A stretch of DNA of 64,000 bases. Origin: an archaeon (GTDB lineage Archaea > Nanobdellota > Nanobdellia > Pacearchaeales > GW2011-AR1). Position numbers and translations under genes: made by a program. The DNA lies in the NCBI GenBank assembly GCA_018653485.1, contig JABHZE010000006.1, forward strand, positions 1-64,000, given 5' to 3'. The notes under the pieces are model-generated. The model searched no databases and had not been told where the DNA came from. It saw nothing but the letters and a program-made list of their open reading frames with translations. Shown piece after piece: positions 9,220 to 16,881 of the stretch; the first letter of the stretch is position 1; each line of letters begins with the position of its first letter.

Positions 9220-10944
9220 ATGTTTGATTTTTTAAAAAAAGGTGAGAGTGGTGCAATCCCTGATGTGGGACAGGAAGATAAATTTGAAGAAAAGAAAGTA
9301 AAGAAAGCTTCTATTTTGAAAAAGGTTTTAAAGAAAAAAGCAAAGGCGACCAAAGCTCCTGTAAAGAAGAAAGTTGAGGGTGTTTCTAAGTCTGGAGATT
9401 CTGAGGGTGCTGGAGAGGTTTCTGATGCTGAAGCAAAAGTGGCTCCTGTTGTTAAACCAGGGGTTAAAGCTAAGGTAGGAGTTGGTGCAACTCCAGGAGT
9501 TAGTAAATTAGAGTTAGATAGGGTTAATGCGAGAGTTGAAGCATTACAATCTTTATTAAAAGGTTATAATGAAAGATTTTCTATGATTGGACAGCAAATT
9601 GGAGAAGTAAGGGCAATGAATCTTGCTACTGAAAAAACTATTTCTAGGTCTAAAATAGAATCTGCTAAGGCAGCAGATATTGTTAAGGAAGTAAAACCAG
9701 ACAAATTAAGATTAGATTACCAAAAAATGGATATGAAAGTTACAACTCTTTCTGAGAAGATAGAAGCAAATAATCAATATGCAAAAACAATTATGAATGA
9801 AGTAAAAGATTTAAGACAAAAGGCACAAGTCTTTCTTGGAACTGATGCAATATTGCAATTAAATGATGATGTTAAAAAAGATTTAATTGAATTGCAAAAA
9901 TTAAGTGCAAGAGTTAGGATAAATGCAGATAAATCAGAACAATTATTTATTGAGTTAAGGGAAGGATTTGCAGATAGTCAAAAATTAGCAGGAATGGTTA
10001 CTAATTTAGATAGTTTTACTGCAACTATTAAAGAAGAAGTAGATAAATTAAAGTTAGACCATAGCCAGATTATAAATCAAAAAGAATATGGTGCTTTTCA
10101 AAAAACAGTTAACAATAAATTTTTAGGTATTGATGCAACTATTGAAGAAGTTGAAAAAATTAAAAGTGAAAATGAAAGATTAAGTAAGGTTATTGAGAGT
10201 ATTTTTTCAGTTGTTAAGAAAAATCAAGATGAAGTTGGTGAGTTGGGATTAAATATTGGGAAGAGTGGTATTAAAAAAGTAGATGATTATGATGGTAAAC
10301 TTCTGGAACTTTTAAGGGTTATGGAGAAAATTGCAGGAGAAGTTAAGGAATTGAAAGGTGAGAGGGTTAAGAGTGTGGGAGTTAAGAAAGTTGTTAAACC
10401 TAGTATTGTTAAAAAAGAGAGTGTTTCAGAAGTTGCTAAACCAATTAAGAAAACAAGAGGGGTTCGTGATGTTGCAACTATAAATGAATCTGCTAAAAAA
10501 TCTGTAGAAAAACCTAAACCTTTGAAACCTCTTGTTCCAGTTAAAAAAGTTGCTGAACCTAAAATAGTGAAGAAAGAAGTTAAGGGGGAAAAATTAGAAA
10601 TAGATAGTATTGAGAATGAGTTAAGGGATATTAGAAAAAATTTAGGATTTTCAGATGTTAAAAAGAAAAAGACTAAAATAGTGAAGAAAGAAGTTAAAAG
10701 TGAGAGTAAACCTGCGAAGAAAAAAATTGATGTTAAAGGTTCTAAAAAACGTAATAATTCTTGGATAAAAAAGGCTATGAAGACTAGAAAAGAAAATGCA
10801 AGAAAGAAAGAAGAATTAAAAATTTCTAGACTTAAAAATCTTAAAAAAGCAAGAGCTGCTAAAAAACGATTAAAGGCAACTAGACTTAAAAATCTTAAAA
10901 AAGCAAGAGCTGCTAGAAAAAAGTCTTTAAAGAAAAAAAAGTGA
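9220..10944 (+). CDS. Lysine-rich coiled-coil protein with a repetitive basic tail
   Basis: 574 residues with no signal peptide or membrane segment, so probably cytoplasmic. The ATG follows GAGGT (9209-9213) at normal spacing. A Lys/Ala/Val-rich head (1-90) is followed by predicted coiled coil (about 95-390), a Lys/Pro/Val linker, and a strongly basic C-terminus with two copies of RLKNLKKARAA (about residues 537 and 555). The coiled-coil section is faintly reminiscent of archaellum accessory FlaC/D/E-type proteins, which I cannot confirm. It is the first gene after the adhesin-ATPase giant, as the coiled-coil gene at 57297 follows another giant. A cytoplasmic scaffold for the membrane complex, or a nucleic-acid contact through the basic tail, is possible. 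Function unknown. Confidence 0.85.
   Translation: MFDFLKKGESGAIPDVGQEDKFEEKKVKKASILKKVLKKKAKATKAPVKKKVEGVSKSGDSEGAGEVSDAEAKVAPVVKPGVKAKVGVGATPGVSKLELDRVNARVEALQSLLKGYNERFSMIGQQIGEVRAMNLATEKTISRSKIESAKAADIVKEVKPDKLRLDYQKMDMKVTTLSEKIEANNQYAKTIMNEVKDLRQKAQVFLGTDAILQLNDDVKKDLIELQKLSARVRINADKSEQLFIELREGFADSQKLAGMVTNLDSFTATIKEEVDKLKLDHSQIINQKEYGAFQKTVNNKFLGIDATIEEVEKIKSENERLSKVIESIFSVVKKNQDEVGELGLNIGKSGIKKVDDYDGKLLELLRVMEKIAGEVKELKGERVKSVGVKKVVKPSIVKKESVSEVAKPIKKTRGVRDVATINESAKKSVEKPKPLKPLVPVKKVAEPKIVKKEVKGEKLEIDSIENELRDIRKNLGFSDVKKKKTKIVKKEVKSESKPAKKKIDVKGSKKRNNSWIKKAMKTRKENARKKEELKISRLKNLKKARAAKKRLKATRLKNLKKARAARKKSLKKKK
10826..10915 (+). repeat. 36-nt perfect direct repeat coding an 18-residue basic repeat
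   Basis: The 36 bases at 10826-10861 recur exactly at 10880-10915, an offset of 54 bases (18 codons). They encode the duplicated RLKNLKKARAA element in the basic tail of the coiled-coil protein. Perfect identity points to a recent duplication or homogenisation. Confidence 0.9.
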
Positions 10945-11001
10945 TTTAATTTTGAATTAAAGTTAATTTGTAAGATTTTGTTTAGTGAATGTTTTGAGTA
11001 A

Positions 11002-14000
11002 TTATTCTAACCCTTCTTCTATTTTCTTTAATCGGGTATCAAATAATCCTTTTTTAGTTTCTACTATTTCTTTTTTTGAAGATTTGGTTTTTGAGGTAGA
11101 CATTTGTTTTGAATTCATGAAATTAATTATATTTAGTTTTTTGTAAAACATATATGCTACTCCAACTATAACTAAGATTAAAATTATAAGTAATATTATT
11201 ACTATTATTAATACTTTATTTTCTGAAATCATTGAAGGTAGTTCTGTTTCTTTAATAGGTTTAATTTTATCAAGACACTCATCTGCTTTTTTAATATTAT
11301 CTTCAGCGTTAATAAATTCTTCTTTTTCTATGTTTGATTCAATTTCATTTGCTATTTTTTCACAAACATTTAATTCTTCTAATTGTTTTTCTTCTTGTAT
11401 TTCTTCTTTTAATTCTTTTATTTTATTTTTAATTCTCTCTAATTCTGATATAAAGTAATCTTTCATTGTTAAAACTACTAGTCTTCCAGATTCTCTTTTT
11501 TCAGTTTGATCTGTTTTAATCACATAATCAAAATCATATTCTCCTAAAAAGTTTTTAACTAACCATGTTATTTGAAATTCTTTTGTTTCTTTAGGTTTTA
11601 ATGAGTTTATTGTTAGAGGATTTATAGTATATATTTCTTGATTTAGTCCTTCTAAATTTAATGTTATTCCTGTTAGCTCTTTATCCCCTGTATTTTCAAT
11701 TGTTAATGTGGTTGTTTTTTCTATATTTTTTGTTAAAGATATTGGTTTTTCTACATAGATTCTTAAATCTGTTTTTTCAGTTGGAATTGTTATTGCTCCT
11801 CCTCCACCGCCTCCTCCACCTGTTGAAGGTGCAGTAGGACAAGCTCCACAATCTGCAGGACATGTTGAACATGTTTCAGTGCCATTACAAACAGCATCCC
11901 CACAATTAGAACTATCTGTTGTTGTAAATGTAGAATAAGCTCCTGCTTTTTCTGAGAATGAAGGGCCATAATATCCTAGGAAAGTTATTTTTACTAATCC
12001 TGTATAAGTTGTTGTAGGATTTACATACCAAGTTAAAGTTGAAGTTGCAGGAACCATTCTTGTTTCAGAACCTGTATCTAGAACAGCGTTATTATCTATC
12101 CTTGTTAAGTTCCAAGTTAAGGTCATATCTTTATTTGCTCCACCTGTATTTTCACTTATCACTGAAATGTTTAGATTTGAAACATCTGAATTTAAAATAG
12201 TAATAGTTCTTACATCAAAAGGGCCTCCTGTTACTTTCCAAAATTCGTGAGCATAATAAGGGGTAGAGGATTTTGTTGCATTGATTATTGTTTCCCAGAT
12301 TCCTTCTGTTGCTGAAGCTCCTACTGCATAAGTATAATTATAAATTCCTGCTGTTGTTTCTGCAGTCATTGAAGCTGGACCTACTATTGTGCTTCCACCT
12401 GCATCAATTATTGTTATTTGCATTGAATCTGCAGAAGTATAAGTTCCTGAAGATGTAAAGTAGGATTCAACATAATAGTTTGTTTGAGTTACAACTTCTG
12501 GTGAACCTGCAACTGTAACAAAATTTCCCCCTCCAACTGCAGAGGTTACTTGAATATTAAAATTTGAAGATTGCCATGAGTTAGAGTAATCATCTGTATA
12601 AGTTATGTTTAAAGTATAGGTTGCTTCTGTTATTGGAACTGAAATAAACCAAGTTGCATTTTTAATTTGATTTGCATTGAAATTTCCTAGAGAATTTGTT
12701 TGAGGATAATCTGATAAAAAAGTAAATCCTGTTGGAGTATTTAATACTGCATCTACTCCTGTTAAAGCATCTGTTGCATTTAATTCTCCTGTTATTTTTA
12801 TTGTATGGTAGGGTAATGCAGTTGAGGGGTTTTGCTCATTTTGAGTTGTTGCATTTGGTGCTCTGATTGTAAATTGTTGCCAAGAAATTGAATCATTTAT
12901 ATTTCCTACACTATCATTTGCATAAACTTTGAATTGATAAGTTCCCTCTGTTGTTGCTGTCCAGGTTTTGTTATAAGTTATTGCAGAGGTATTTGTCATT
13001 GTTAAATTTGTTTGAGGGGTAGTGTTTATTGAAACCCAAACAGTATCCATATTAGAATCTGTAACATTTGCATAAAATTGAATAGTTTCTCCTTCAGATA
13101 TATCTGAATCAATCCATTGAGAAGTGATTAAGGGATTATCAGTATCTATTATACTTCTTACATTAAAACTTGCATCAGAAGAATCATTAGATGTTGAATA
13201 AGAATCATTTAAAATTAATGTTAGGAAATAAGTTCCATAAACTCCTAATGAATTCCAGGAATAAGTACAAGGATTTGCTGTTGCTGTATCTGAATCAGCA
13301 TCGGTACAATTAGCAGTTAGATTAATATTTGAAACTATTAAATTAGTTGTAGAATTTTGAGTTTCTCCATAATAAAGATTTCCAGTCAAGGTATCTGAAT
13401 CAGAATCTGTAACATTGAAGGTTACTAAATAGTTTCCTTGGGATTGATTTACTGTTTCTCCTCCATTAGGTTGTTTGACTAATGCTGTTGGTCTGTGATT
13501 CATATAAAAATAACTACTGCTTATTGTTGAACAATTACTTGCATCACAGACAGAGGCATAAAATGTTGTAGTTCTATTCTCTGTCGATTGAATTGTATAA
13601 GAACATGATGAAGGGCTTGAAGATTCAAATGAAGTATTACAAAAAGTTGTTGCATTACAACCTGATTGATTTATTGCAGATGAATTACAAATAAATAATT
13701 GTCCTGAATTTGATTCTAAGTCTGTCCAGTTTACAGTTATATTTACTTGTTCTCCTACTTGCTTTGGATTTGCTAATGAAGAATCTGTTGAAATATTATT
13801 TATTGAAGGAGGGGCATTATCAAAATGTTCAATTATTATCTTAGGTCTTTGAGCAGATGTTGCTGATTCTGATGATGAAATGTAGGTGTAGTTTCCTACT
13901 TCTGCATCTGTTGATATTAAAATTATTCCATAGTTATTATAAGAACCATTAATCCATCCCCTAGTTGCAGTAGTTATTGAAAAATTATAATATTTTGTTG

Positions 14001-14490
14001 TTTGATTTTCAAATATTACTGAGTCTAATTCTTCTGCATAATCTCCTCCTGCAGAAGTCCAAAGGTTTGAAGAAGTAAAATTATTCCATGTTGCTTGTGA
14101 TTCTATCCAATTGTTTGTTACTCTATATGCCTTGATAGTTAGATTATCAGTATTATATGCATTTTCTACATATACTTGTAATTTTGCACTTGAGATTGTA
14201 TCATCTGAATCTATTGAAGAGATATTAAATTTTATTAAACTAGTATAATTTGTACCTAATCCTGCAGAAATTCTTCCCACTCTTAAATTTATTCCAGTTC
14301 CATAATTATTGTTTGCAAGAGATTCTCTTAAATAAGTATCATTTATTGTTGAACCATCAACTGGAGATTGATAAATAACATAACCTGTTAATGAAGGGTT
14401 TTGAAGATATAATATAGGGAAGATAAATATTGATGCTATAAATATTAAACTGATTAAAGTTATCACATGAGGGATTCTCTTTTTTTTCAT
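11002..14490 (-). CDS. Surface protein with N-terminal DNRLRE domain and C-terminal membrane anchor
   Basis: 1162 residues. A basic N-terminus and hydrophobic segment (about 8-30) are followed by SLTGYVIY (33-40) and then a DNRLRE/CBM96-like domain (about 40-215). The latter has the typical DTYLRE....NYG start and a conserved SATWNNFT..LW section. Ig/fibronectin-like repeats rich in Asn sequons follow. A Cys cluster (NCGDAVCNGTETC..CPADCGACP, about 862-885) precedes a Gly8 linker, a NEW3-like membrane-proximal domain, a charged helical segment, a transmembrane helix (about 1090-1113) and a Lys-rich cytoplasmic tail. The layout (Cys motif, Gly linker, stalk, anchor) parallels the first gene of the window. 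The gene is convergent with the coiled-coil gene at 9220. It probably presents a carbohydrate-binding head outside the cell (inference). Confidence 0.85.
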   Translation of the reverse strand: MKKKRIPHVITLISLIFIASIFIFPILYLQNPSLTGYVIYQSPVDGSTINDTYLRESLANNNYGTGINLRVGRISAGLGTNYTSLIKFNISSIDSDDTISSAKLQVYVENAYNTDNLTIKAYRVTNNWIESQATWNNFTSSNLWTSAGGDYAEELDSVIFENQTTKYYNFSITTATRGWINGSYNNYGIILISTDAEVGNYTYISSSESATSAQRPKIIIEHFDNAPPSINNISTDSSLANPKQVGEQVNITVNWTDLESNSGQLFICNSSAINQSGCNATTFCNTSFESSSPSSCSYTIQSTENRTTTFYASVCDASNCSTISSSYFYMNHRPTALVKQPNGGETVNQSQGNYLVTFNVTDSDSDTLTGNLYYGETQNSTTNLIVSNINLTANCTDADSDTATANPCTYSWNSLGVYGTYFLTLILNDSYSTSNDSSDASFNVRSIIDTDNPLITSQWIDSDISEGETIQFYANVTDSNMDTVWVSINTTPQTNLTMTNTSAITYNKTWTATTEGTYQFKVYANDSVGNINDSISWQQFTIRAPNATTQNEQNPSTALPYHTIKITGELNATDALTGVDAVLNTPTGFTFLSDYPQTNSLGNFNANQIKNATWFISVPITEATYTLNITYTDDYSNSWQSSNFNIQVTSAVGGGNFVTVAGSPEVVTQTNYYVESYFTSSGTYTSADSMQITIIDAGGSTIVGPASMTAETTAGIYNYTYAVGASATEGIWETIINATKSSTPYYAHEFWKVTGGPFDVRTITILNSDVSNLNISVISENTGGANKDMTLTWNLTRIDNNAVLDTGSETRMVPATSTLTWYVNPTTTYTGLVKITFLGYYGPSFSEKAGAYSTFTTTDSSNCGDAVCNGTETCSTCPADCGACPTAPSTGGGGGGGGAITIPTEKTDLRIYVEKPISLTKNIEKTTTLTIENTGDKELTGITLNLEGLNQEIYTINPLTINSLKPKETKEFQITWLVKNFLGEYDFDYVIKTDQTEKRESGRLVVLTMKDYFISELERIKNKIKELKEEIQEEKQLEELNVCEKIANEIESNIEKEEFINAEDNIKKADECLDKIKPIKETELPSMISENKVLIIVIILLIILILVIVGVAYMFYKKLNIINFMNSKQMSTSKTKSSKKEIVETKKGLFDTRLKKIEEGLE

Positions 14491-14548
14491 TATTTAGTAA
14501 AGGTTTAATGGCTTTAAAATGTTGCGGGTTTTTGAGAAAAAGAAATTT

Positions 14549-14848
14549 TTATTCGCATAGATTATTTGGGTTGGTTCTTGGGTCTTCCCAATCATCAGAA
14601 TGTTGAATTACTGCACCTGTTAAAGGTTTTGAACCTATTATTTTATTTCCTTTACAGATTATTTCATAATCTTGGCAGAAATTTGATTGGTTACAGATTG
14701 CCTTGGTGTAAGTGTAGATTTGAGGGTTTTCTTTTTGATTAATCACTTCCCCAGTTATGATTGGGTTGAGAAAGAGGAATGTAGATAATAGGATTATTGA
14801 GACTATAGAGATTATTGAAATTGAAATTATTATTTTTTTAGGATACAT
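14549..14848 (-). CDS. Small exported or membrane-anchored protein, function unknown
   Basis: 99 residues: a basic start, a long hydrophobic segment (about 6-28), then ITGEVI (31-36) and a short extracytoplasmic tail with four Cys and a second such motif, LTGAVI (76-81). The start is supported by TTTTATAAATC on the minus strand (14869-14879), about 25 bases upstream, which suits a leaderless mRNA. The TG-x-VI motif after the anchor also occurs in the neighbouring surface protein and in the 5474-residue giant. It may be a small partner of the DNRLRE protein, from which it is separated by 58 bases on the same strand. Confidence 0.7.
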   Translation of the reverse strand: MYPKKIIISISIISIVSIILLSTFLFLNPIITGEVINQKENPQIYTYTKAICNQSNFCQDYEIICKGNKIIGSKPLTGAVIQHSDDWEDPRTNPNNLCE

Positions 14849-14868
14849 GTTTTGATTATGAAAGTAAG

Positions 14869-14879
14869 ATTTATAAAAG
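14869..14879. promoter_or_regulatory. TATA box in the divergent 14848/14920 promoter
   Basis: The 71-base divergent region contains GATTTATAAAA. Read on the minus strand it lies about 25 bases from the leaderless ATG at 14848. Read on the plus strand it would start transcription near 14900, ahead of the GAGGTGATA ribosome-binding site of the gene at 14920. One near-palindromic TATA box may serve both directions. Confidence 0.5.
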
Positions 14880-14919
14880 TAGCTTTCTTTTATTAATTTA
14901 TATTAATAGAGGTGATAAT

Positions 14920-15204
14920 ATGGTGAAGAAAAAAAAGAAGGTTGATAAGAAAGATAAGAATGGAATCTTTGGGAAGAAGAAAAAGAAGGTTGATAATAAA
15001 AGCAAGGATAAGAAAGTTGTTAAGAAAAAAACTAAGGTAATTTCTAAAAAGGTTTGTATGTGTCCTAAATGTAAAAGTAAGGATACTAAAAAGATTTATT
15101 CATTAAGAACTCTTTTTGGATTATATTCTAGATGGAGATGTAAGAAGTGTGGACATGAGGAAATTGTTTTTCCTTGTAAAATTGAGAAGGTTTCTAAGAA
15201 GTAG
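14920..15204 (+). CDS. Lysine-rich zinc-ribbon protein
   Basis: 94 residues. The N-terminal half is a low-complexity Lys tract with a repeated KKKKKVD.K motif (3-30). The C-terminal half carries a zinc ribbon: CMCPKC at 46-51 and CKKCG at 74-78, plus a further Cys at 86. The ATG follows GAGGTGATA (14909-14917). Such ribbons bind nucleic acids or act as structural modules in archaeal information-processing proteins. The polylysine arm also fits nucleic-acid binding. No specific role can be read from the neighbours. Confidence 0.8.
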   Translation: MVKKKKKVDKKDKNGIFGKKKKKVDNKSKDKKVVKKKTKVISKKVCMCPKCKSKDTKKIYSLRTLFGLYSRWRCKKCGHEEIVFPCKIEKVSKK

Positions 15205-15215
15205 TTATTTTTAGT

Positions 15216-15326
15216 TTAAATTGAGGATAATAGAGCTTTTATTATTATGAATCCAACTATGACAATTATCCCTATTTTGATTAACTCTAAAACATCATCA
15301 GAAGTTATTTGTGCCTTATTATTCAT
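15216..15326 (-). CDS. 36-residue single-pass membrane microprotein
   Basis: An ATG at 15326 (minus strand) opens a 36-codon frame beginning MNNKAQITSDDVLELIKIG and ending with TAA at 15216. After a short acidic head, residues about 17-34 form one hydrophobic helix. Its ATG overlaps the TGA of the upstream membrane protein as ATGA, the usual sign of translational coupling. The tight overlap and sensible topology support a real gene. Function unknown; it is probably a partner of the two-helix protein. Confidence 0.65.
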   Translation of the reverse strand: MNNKAQITSDDVLELIKIGIIVIVGFIIIKALLSSI

Positions 15327-15622
15327 TTTTTATTGAGAGTTAATTTAATTGATTTGATATCTGTTCTTATTTTATTTAGGTCTTTTTCTCTTATAAACTT
15401 TTGCTCAATTTTATTAATTAATCTTTCGAATTCAGTTATTTTAATTAGGATTAAATAAGTTAGACCTATAAATAAAATTATTGCAGCCAGAGATAAGATG
15501 ACTTCTAAACCTATTTTTATTTCTTCTTGGAAAATGGCGCTTAAACCTAACAATGCAACAATCCAAAAGATTAAACCCTTTATGTTTTTTGAAAATTTTA
15601 TTGGAACAATCTCTTTTTCCAT
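15323..15622 (-). CDS. Two-helix membrane protein, unknown function
   Basis: 99 residues: a short basic N-terminus, two hydrophobic segments (about 14-30 and 37-60), then a charged, probably coiled-coil cytoplasmic tail. A TATA-like TTATAAAG on the minus strand (15641-15649) lies about 25 bases before the ATG, consistent with a leaderless transcript. The stop overlaps the start of the 36-residue microprotein, so the two form a small operon. I do not recognise the family. Confidence 0.75.
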   Translation of the reverse strand: MEKEIVPIKFSKNIKGLIFWIVALLGLSAIFQEEIKIGLEVILSLAAIILFIGLTYLILIKITEFERLINKIEQKFIREKDLNKIRTDIKSIKLTLNKK

Positions 15623-15674
15623 TTATTGTGTAATTGATTTAACTTTATAATCAAAATTATATTCTAAAATATAT

Positions 15675-15724
15675 TTCATTCTGTGAAGAATTCAGGAGTA
15701 TATTCTTCATTCTGTGAAGAATTC
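15675..15724. repeat. 19-bp direct repeat spanning the stop codon of the TGS GTPase gene
   Basis: TTCATTCTGTGAAGAATTC occurs at 15675-15693 and 15706-15724. On the minus strand this is the last coding stretch of the GTPase (EFFTE plus stop), repeated 31 bases downstream. It looks like a partial tandem duplication of the gene end. It contains GAATTC-centred symmetry, so a role in 3'-end structure cannot be excluded. Confidence 0.8.
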
Positions 15725-16627
15725 TACAATATCCTTATCCTTAACTTTATGTTTTAATCCTACTTTTTGATTTGGGAATTTGCAAGAAGGGCCTGTGACT
15801 TTTGCGTATTTTACTTTTTTGCTGTAACCATGAAGGATTTTTTCTGCAACATCTTTTAGAGTAGATTTTGGCTTAAGGATAATCGGGGTTTTGTCTAATT
15901 TATCTCTTTTTCCAGGATGTTTGGTATAAACTCTTACAAATTTAAATGATTTTAATATTTTTTCTTTTAATTCTTCAATACCTTCATTTGTAATAGTAGA
16001 GATTATTGCAAAATTGTGTCTTTTGGATTTTAATGTTTCTGATATTTTTCTTTTTGTTTCTGGAAGATATAAATCTGCTTTATTGAATATTATTACTTTA
16101 GGTTTACTTGTTGTTTCTTTGTTTTTGATTGCATCTAATGTGGGTTTTATTTCATCTATTTTTTCAACTACAATTAATAATGTGTCTGCATTATTGATAA
16201 TTCCTTTATCAAAATGTTCAGAAGCTATTGGGGGCATATCTATTATTTGAATACTACATCCTTTATGGTTTAAAGTGCCTATTTCTGGTTCTGTTGTTGT
16301 AAATCCATAACTTGCTATTTGAGGTTTGGCATTTGTTAGTGTTTTTAATAATGATGATTTTCCTGAATTTGTTAATCCAATGAGTATTGCTTGCATATCT
16401 TGTTTTTTTATACCTTTTTTAGAACCTGATTTTTTCTTTTTAATTGCAATGTCTTGTTTTAATTTTTTATATCTTCTTCTAATGTTTTTTCTTAGAGTTT
16501 CTGCTCCTTTGTGTTTGGGCATAGTGCTCATCATTTTTTCAAGCGCTTTTAATTTTTCATCATTTGTTGCAGCGCCATGATATTCTTTTTCAGCATCTAT
16601 ATATTCTGGATGTGCATTAATTGGCAT
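15707..16627 (-). CDS. OBG/DRG-like GTPase with C-terminal TGS domain
   Basis: 306 residues. A basic helical N-terminus (1-75) resembles the DRG family's N-terminal helices. The G domain has G1 GLTNSGKS (84-91), a TTTEPE switch (110-115), a G3-like DMPP at 130 and G4 NKAD (182-185). A TGS domain fills about 231-306. DRG/OBG proteins bind GTP and act with ribosomes or translation factors, and the gene is near-universal in archaea. The G3 motif is odd: DMPP replaces the usual DxxG, losing the Gly that contacts the gamma-phosphate, so hydrolysis may be altered. A TATA (TTATAAATT on the minus strand, about 16648-16656) sits about 25 bases before the ATG, suggesting leaderless translation. Confidence 0.9.
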   Translation of the reverse strand: MPINAHPEYIDAEKEYHGAATNDEKLKALEKMMSTMPKHKGAETLRKNIRRRYKKLKQDIAIKKKKSGSKKGIKKQDMQAILIGLTNSGKSSLLKTLTNAKPQIASYGFTTTEPEIGTLNHKGCSIQIIDMPPIASEHFDKGIINNADTLLIVVEKIDEIKPTLDAIKNKETTSKPKVIIFNKADLYLPETKRKISETLKSKRHNFAIISTITNEGIEELKEKILKSFKFVRVYTKHPGKRDKLDKTPIILKPKSTLKDVAEKILHGYSKKVKYAKVTGPSCKFPNQKVGLKHKVKDKDIVEFFTE

Positions 16628-16710
16628 AGTAAATATAATTCATTTGAATTTATAAGGGTTGTGAGTTAATTTTTAATTTAGTGTTTTAGAGGTGACTAGG
16701 GTTTTAGAAG

Positions 16711-16859
16711 TGTGGGTTAATTTTTTTAAAAAAATTAATTCTAGTGTAACTTCGGATTGATATTTTTATTAGGAGATATCTTCTGAAAATATTTAGTTAA
16801 CCCGCAGTTTCGAAGAGTTTAAATATGTATTTTGGTTTTAAAATTAGAGTTAACCCACA
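16711..16859 (+). promoter_or_regulatory. Promoter region of the 2064-residue giant with three TTAACCC-type sites
   Basis: In the 254-base gap before the gene, TGTGGGTTAA (16711-16720) is the exact inverse of TTAACCCACA (16850-16859). A third copy, TTAACCCGCA, lies at 16797-16806. The last site falls between the TATA-like TTTTAAAA (about 16833-16840) and the expected transcription start, ending 22 bases before the ATG. That is a classic repressor position. A related motif has the same spacing before the giant at 39563. Confidence 0.55.
16717..16738. promoter_or_regulatory. 22-bp perfect AT palindrome
   Basis: TTAA, seven T, seven A and TTAA form an uninterrupted 22-bp palindrome between the divergent GTPase gene and the 2064-residue giant. 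It could extrude as a hairpin, bind a regulator, or act as a U-rich terminator. It overlaps the leftmost TGTGGGTTAA site. Confidence 0.6.
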
Positions 16860-16881
16860 AAACTCATAAAAAGAAGTGAAG

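Noticed and set aside
10745-10944. Histone H1-like or chromatin protein at the basic tail
   Set aside because: The tail is Lys/Arg-rich, but the rest is coiled coil and composition alone does not support a histone assignment.
16876-16878. GTG as start of the 2064-residue protein
   Set aside because: It lies in the ribosome-binding stretch; the ATG at 16882 gives the N-terminus shared with the paralog at 39563.
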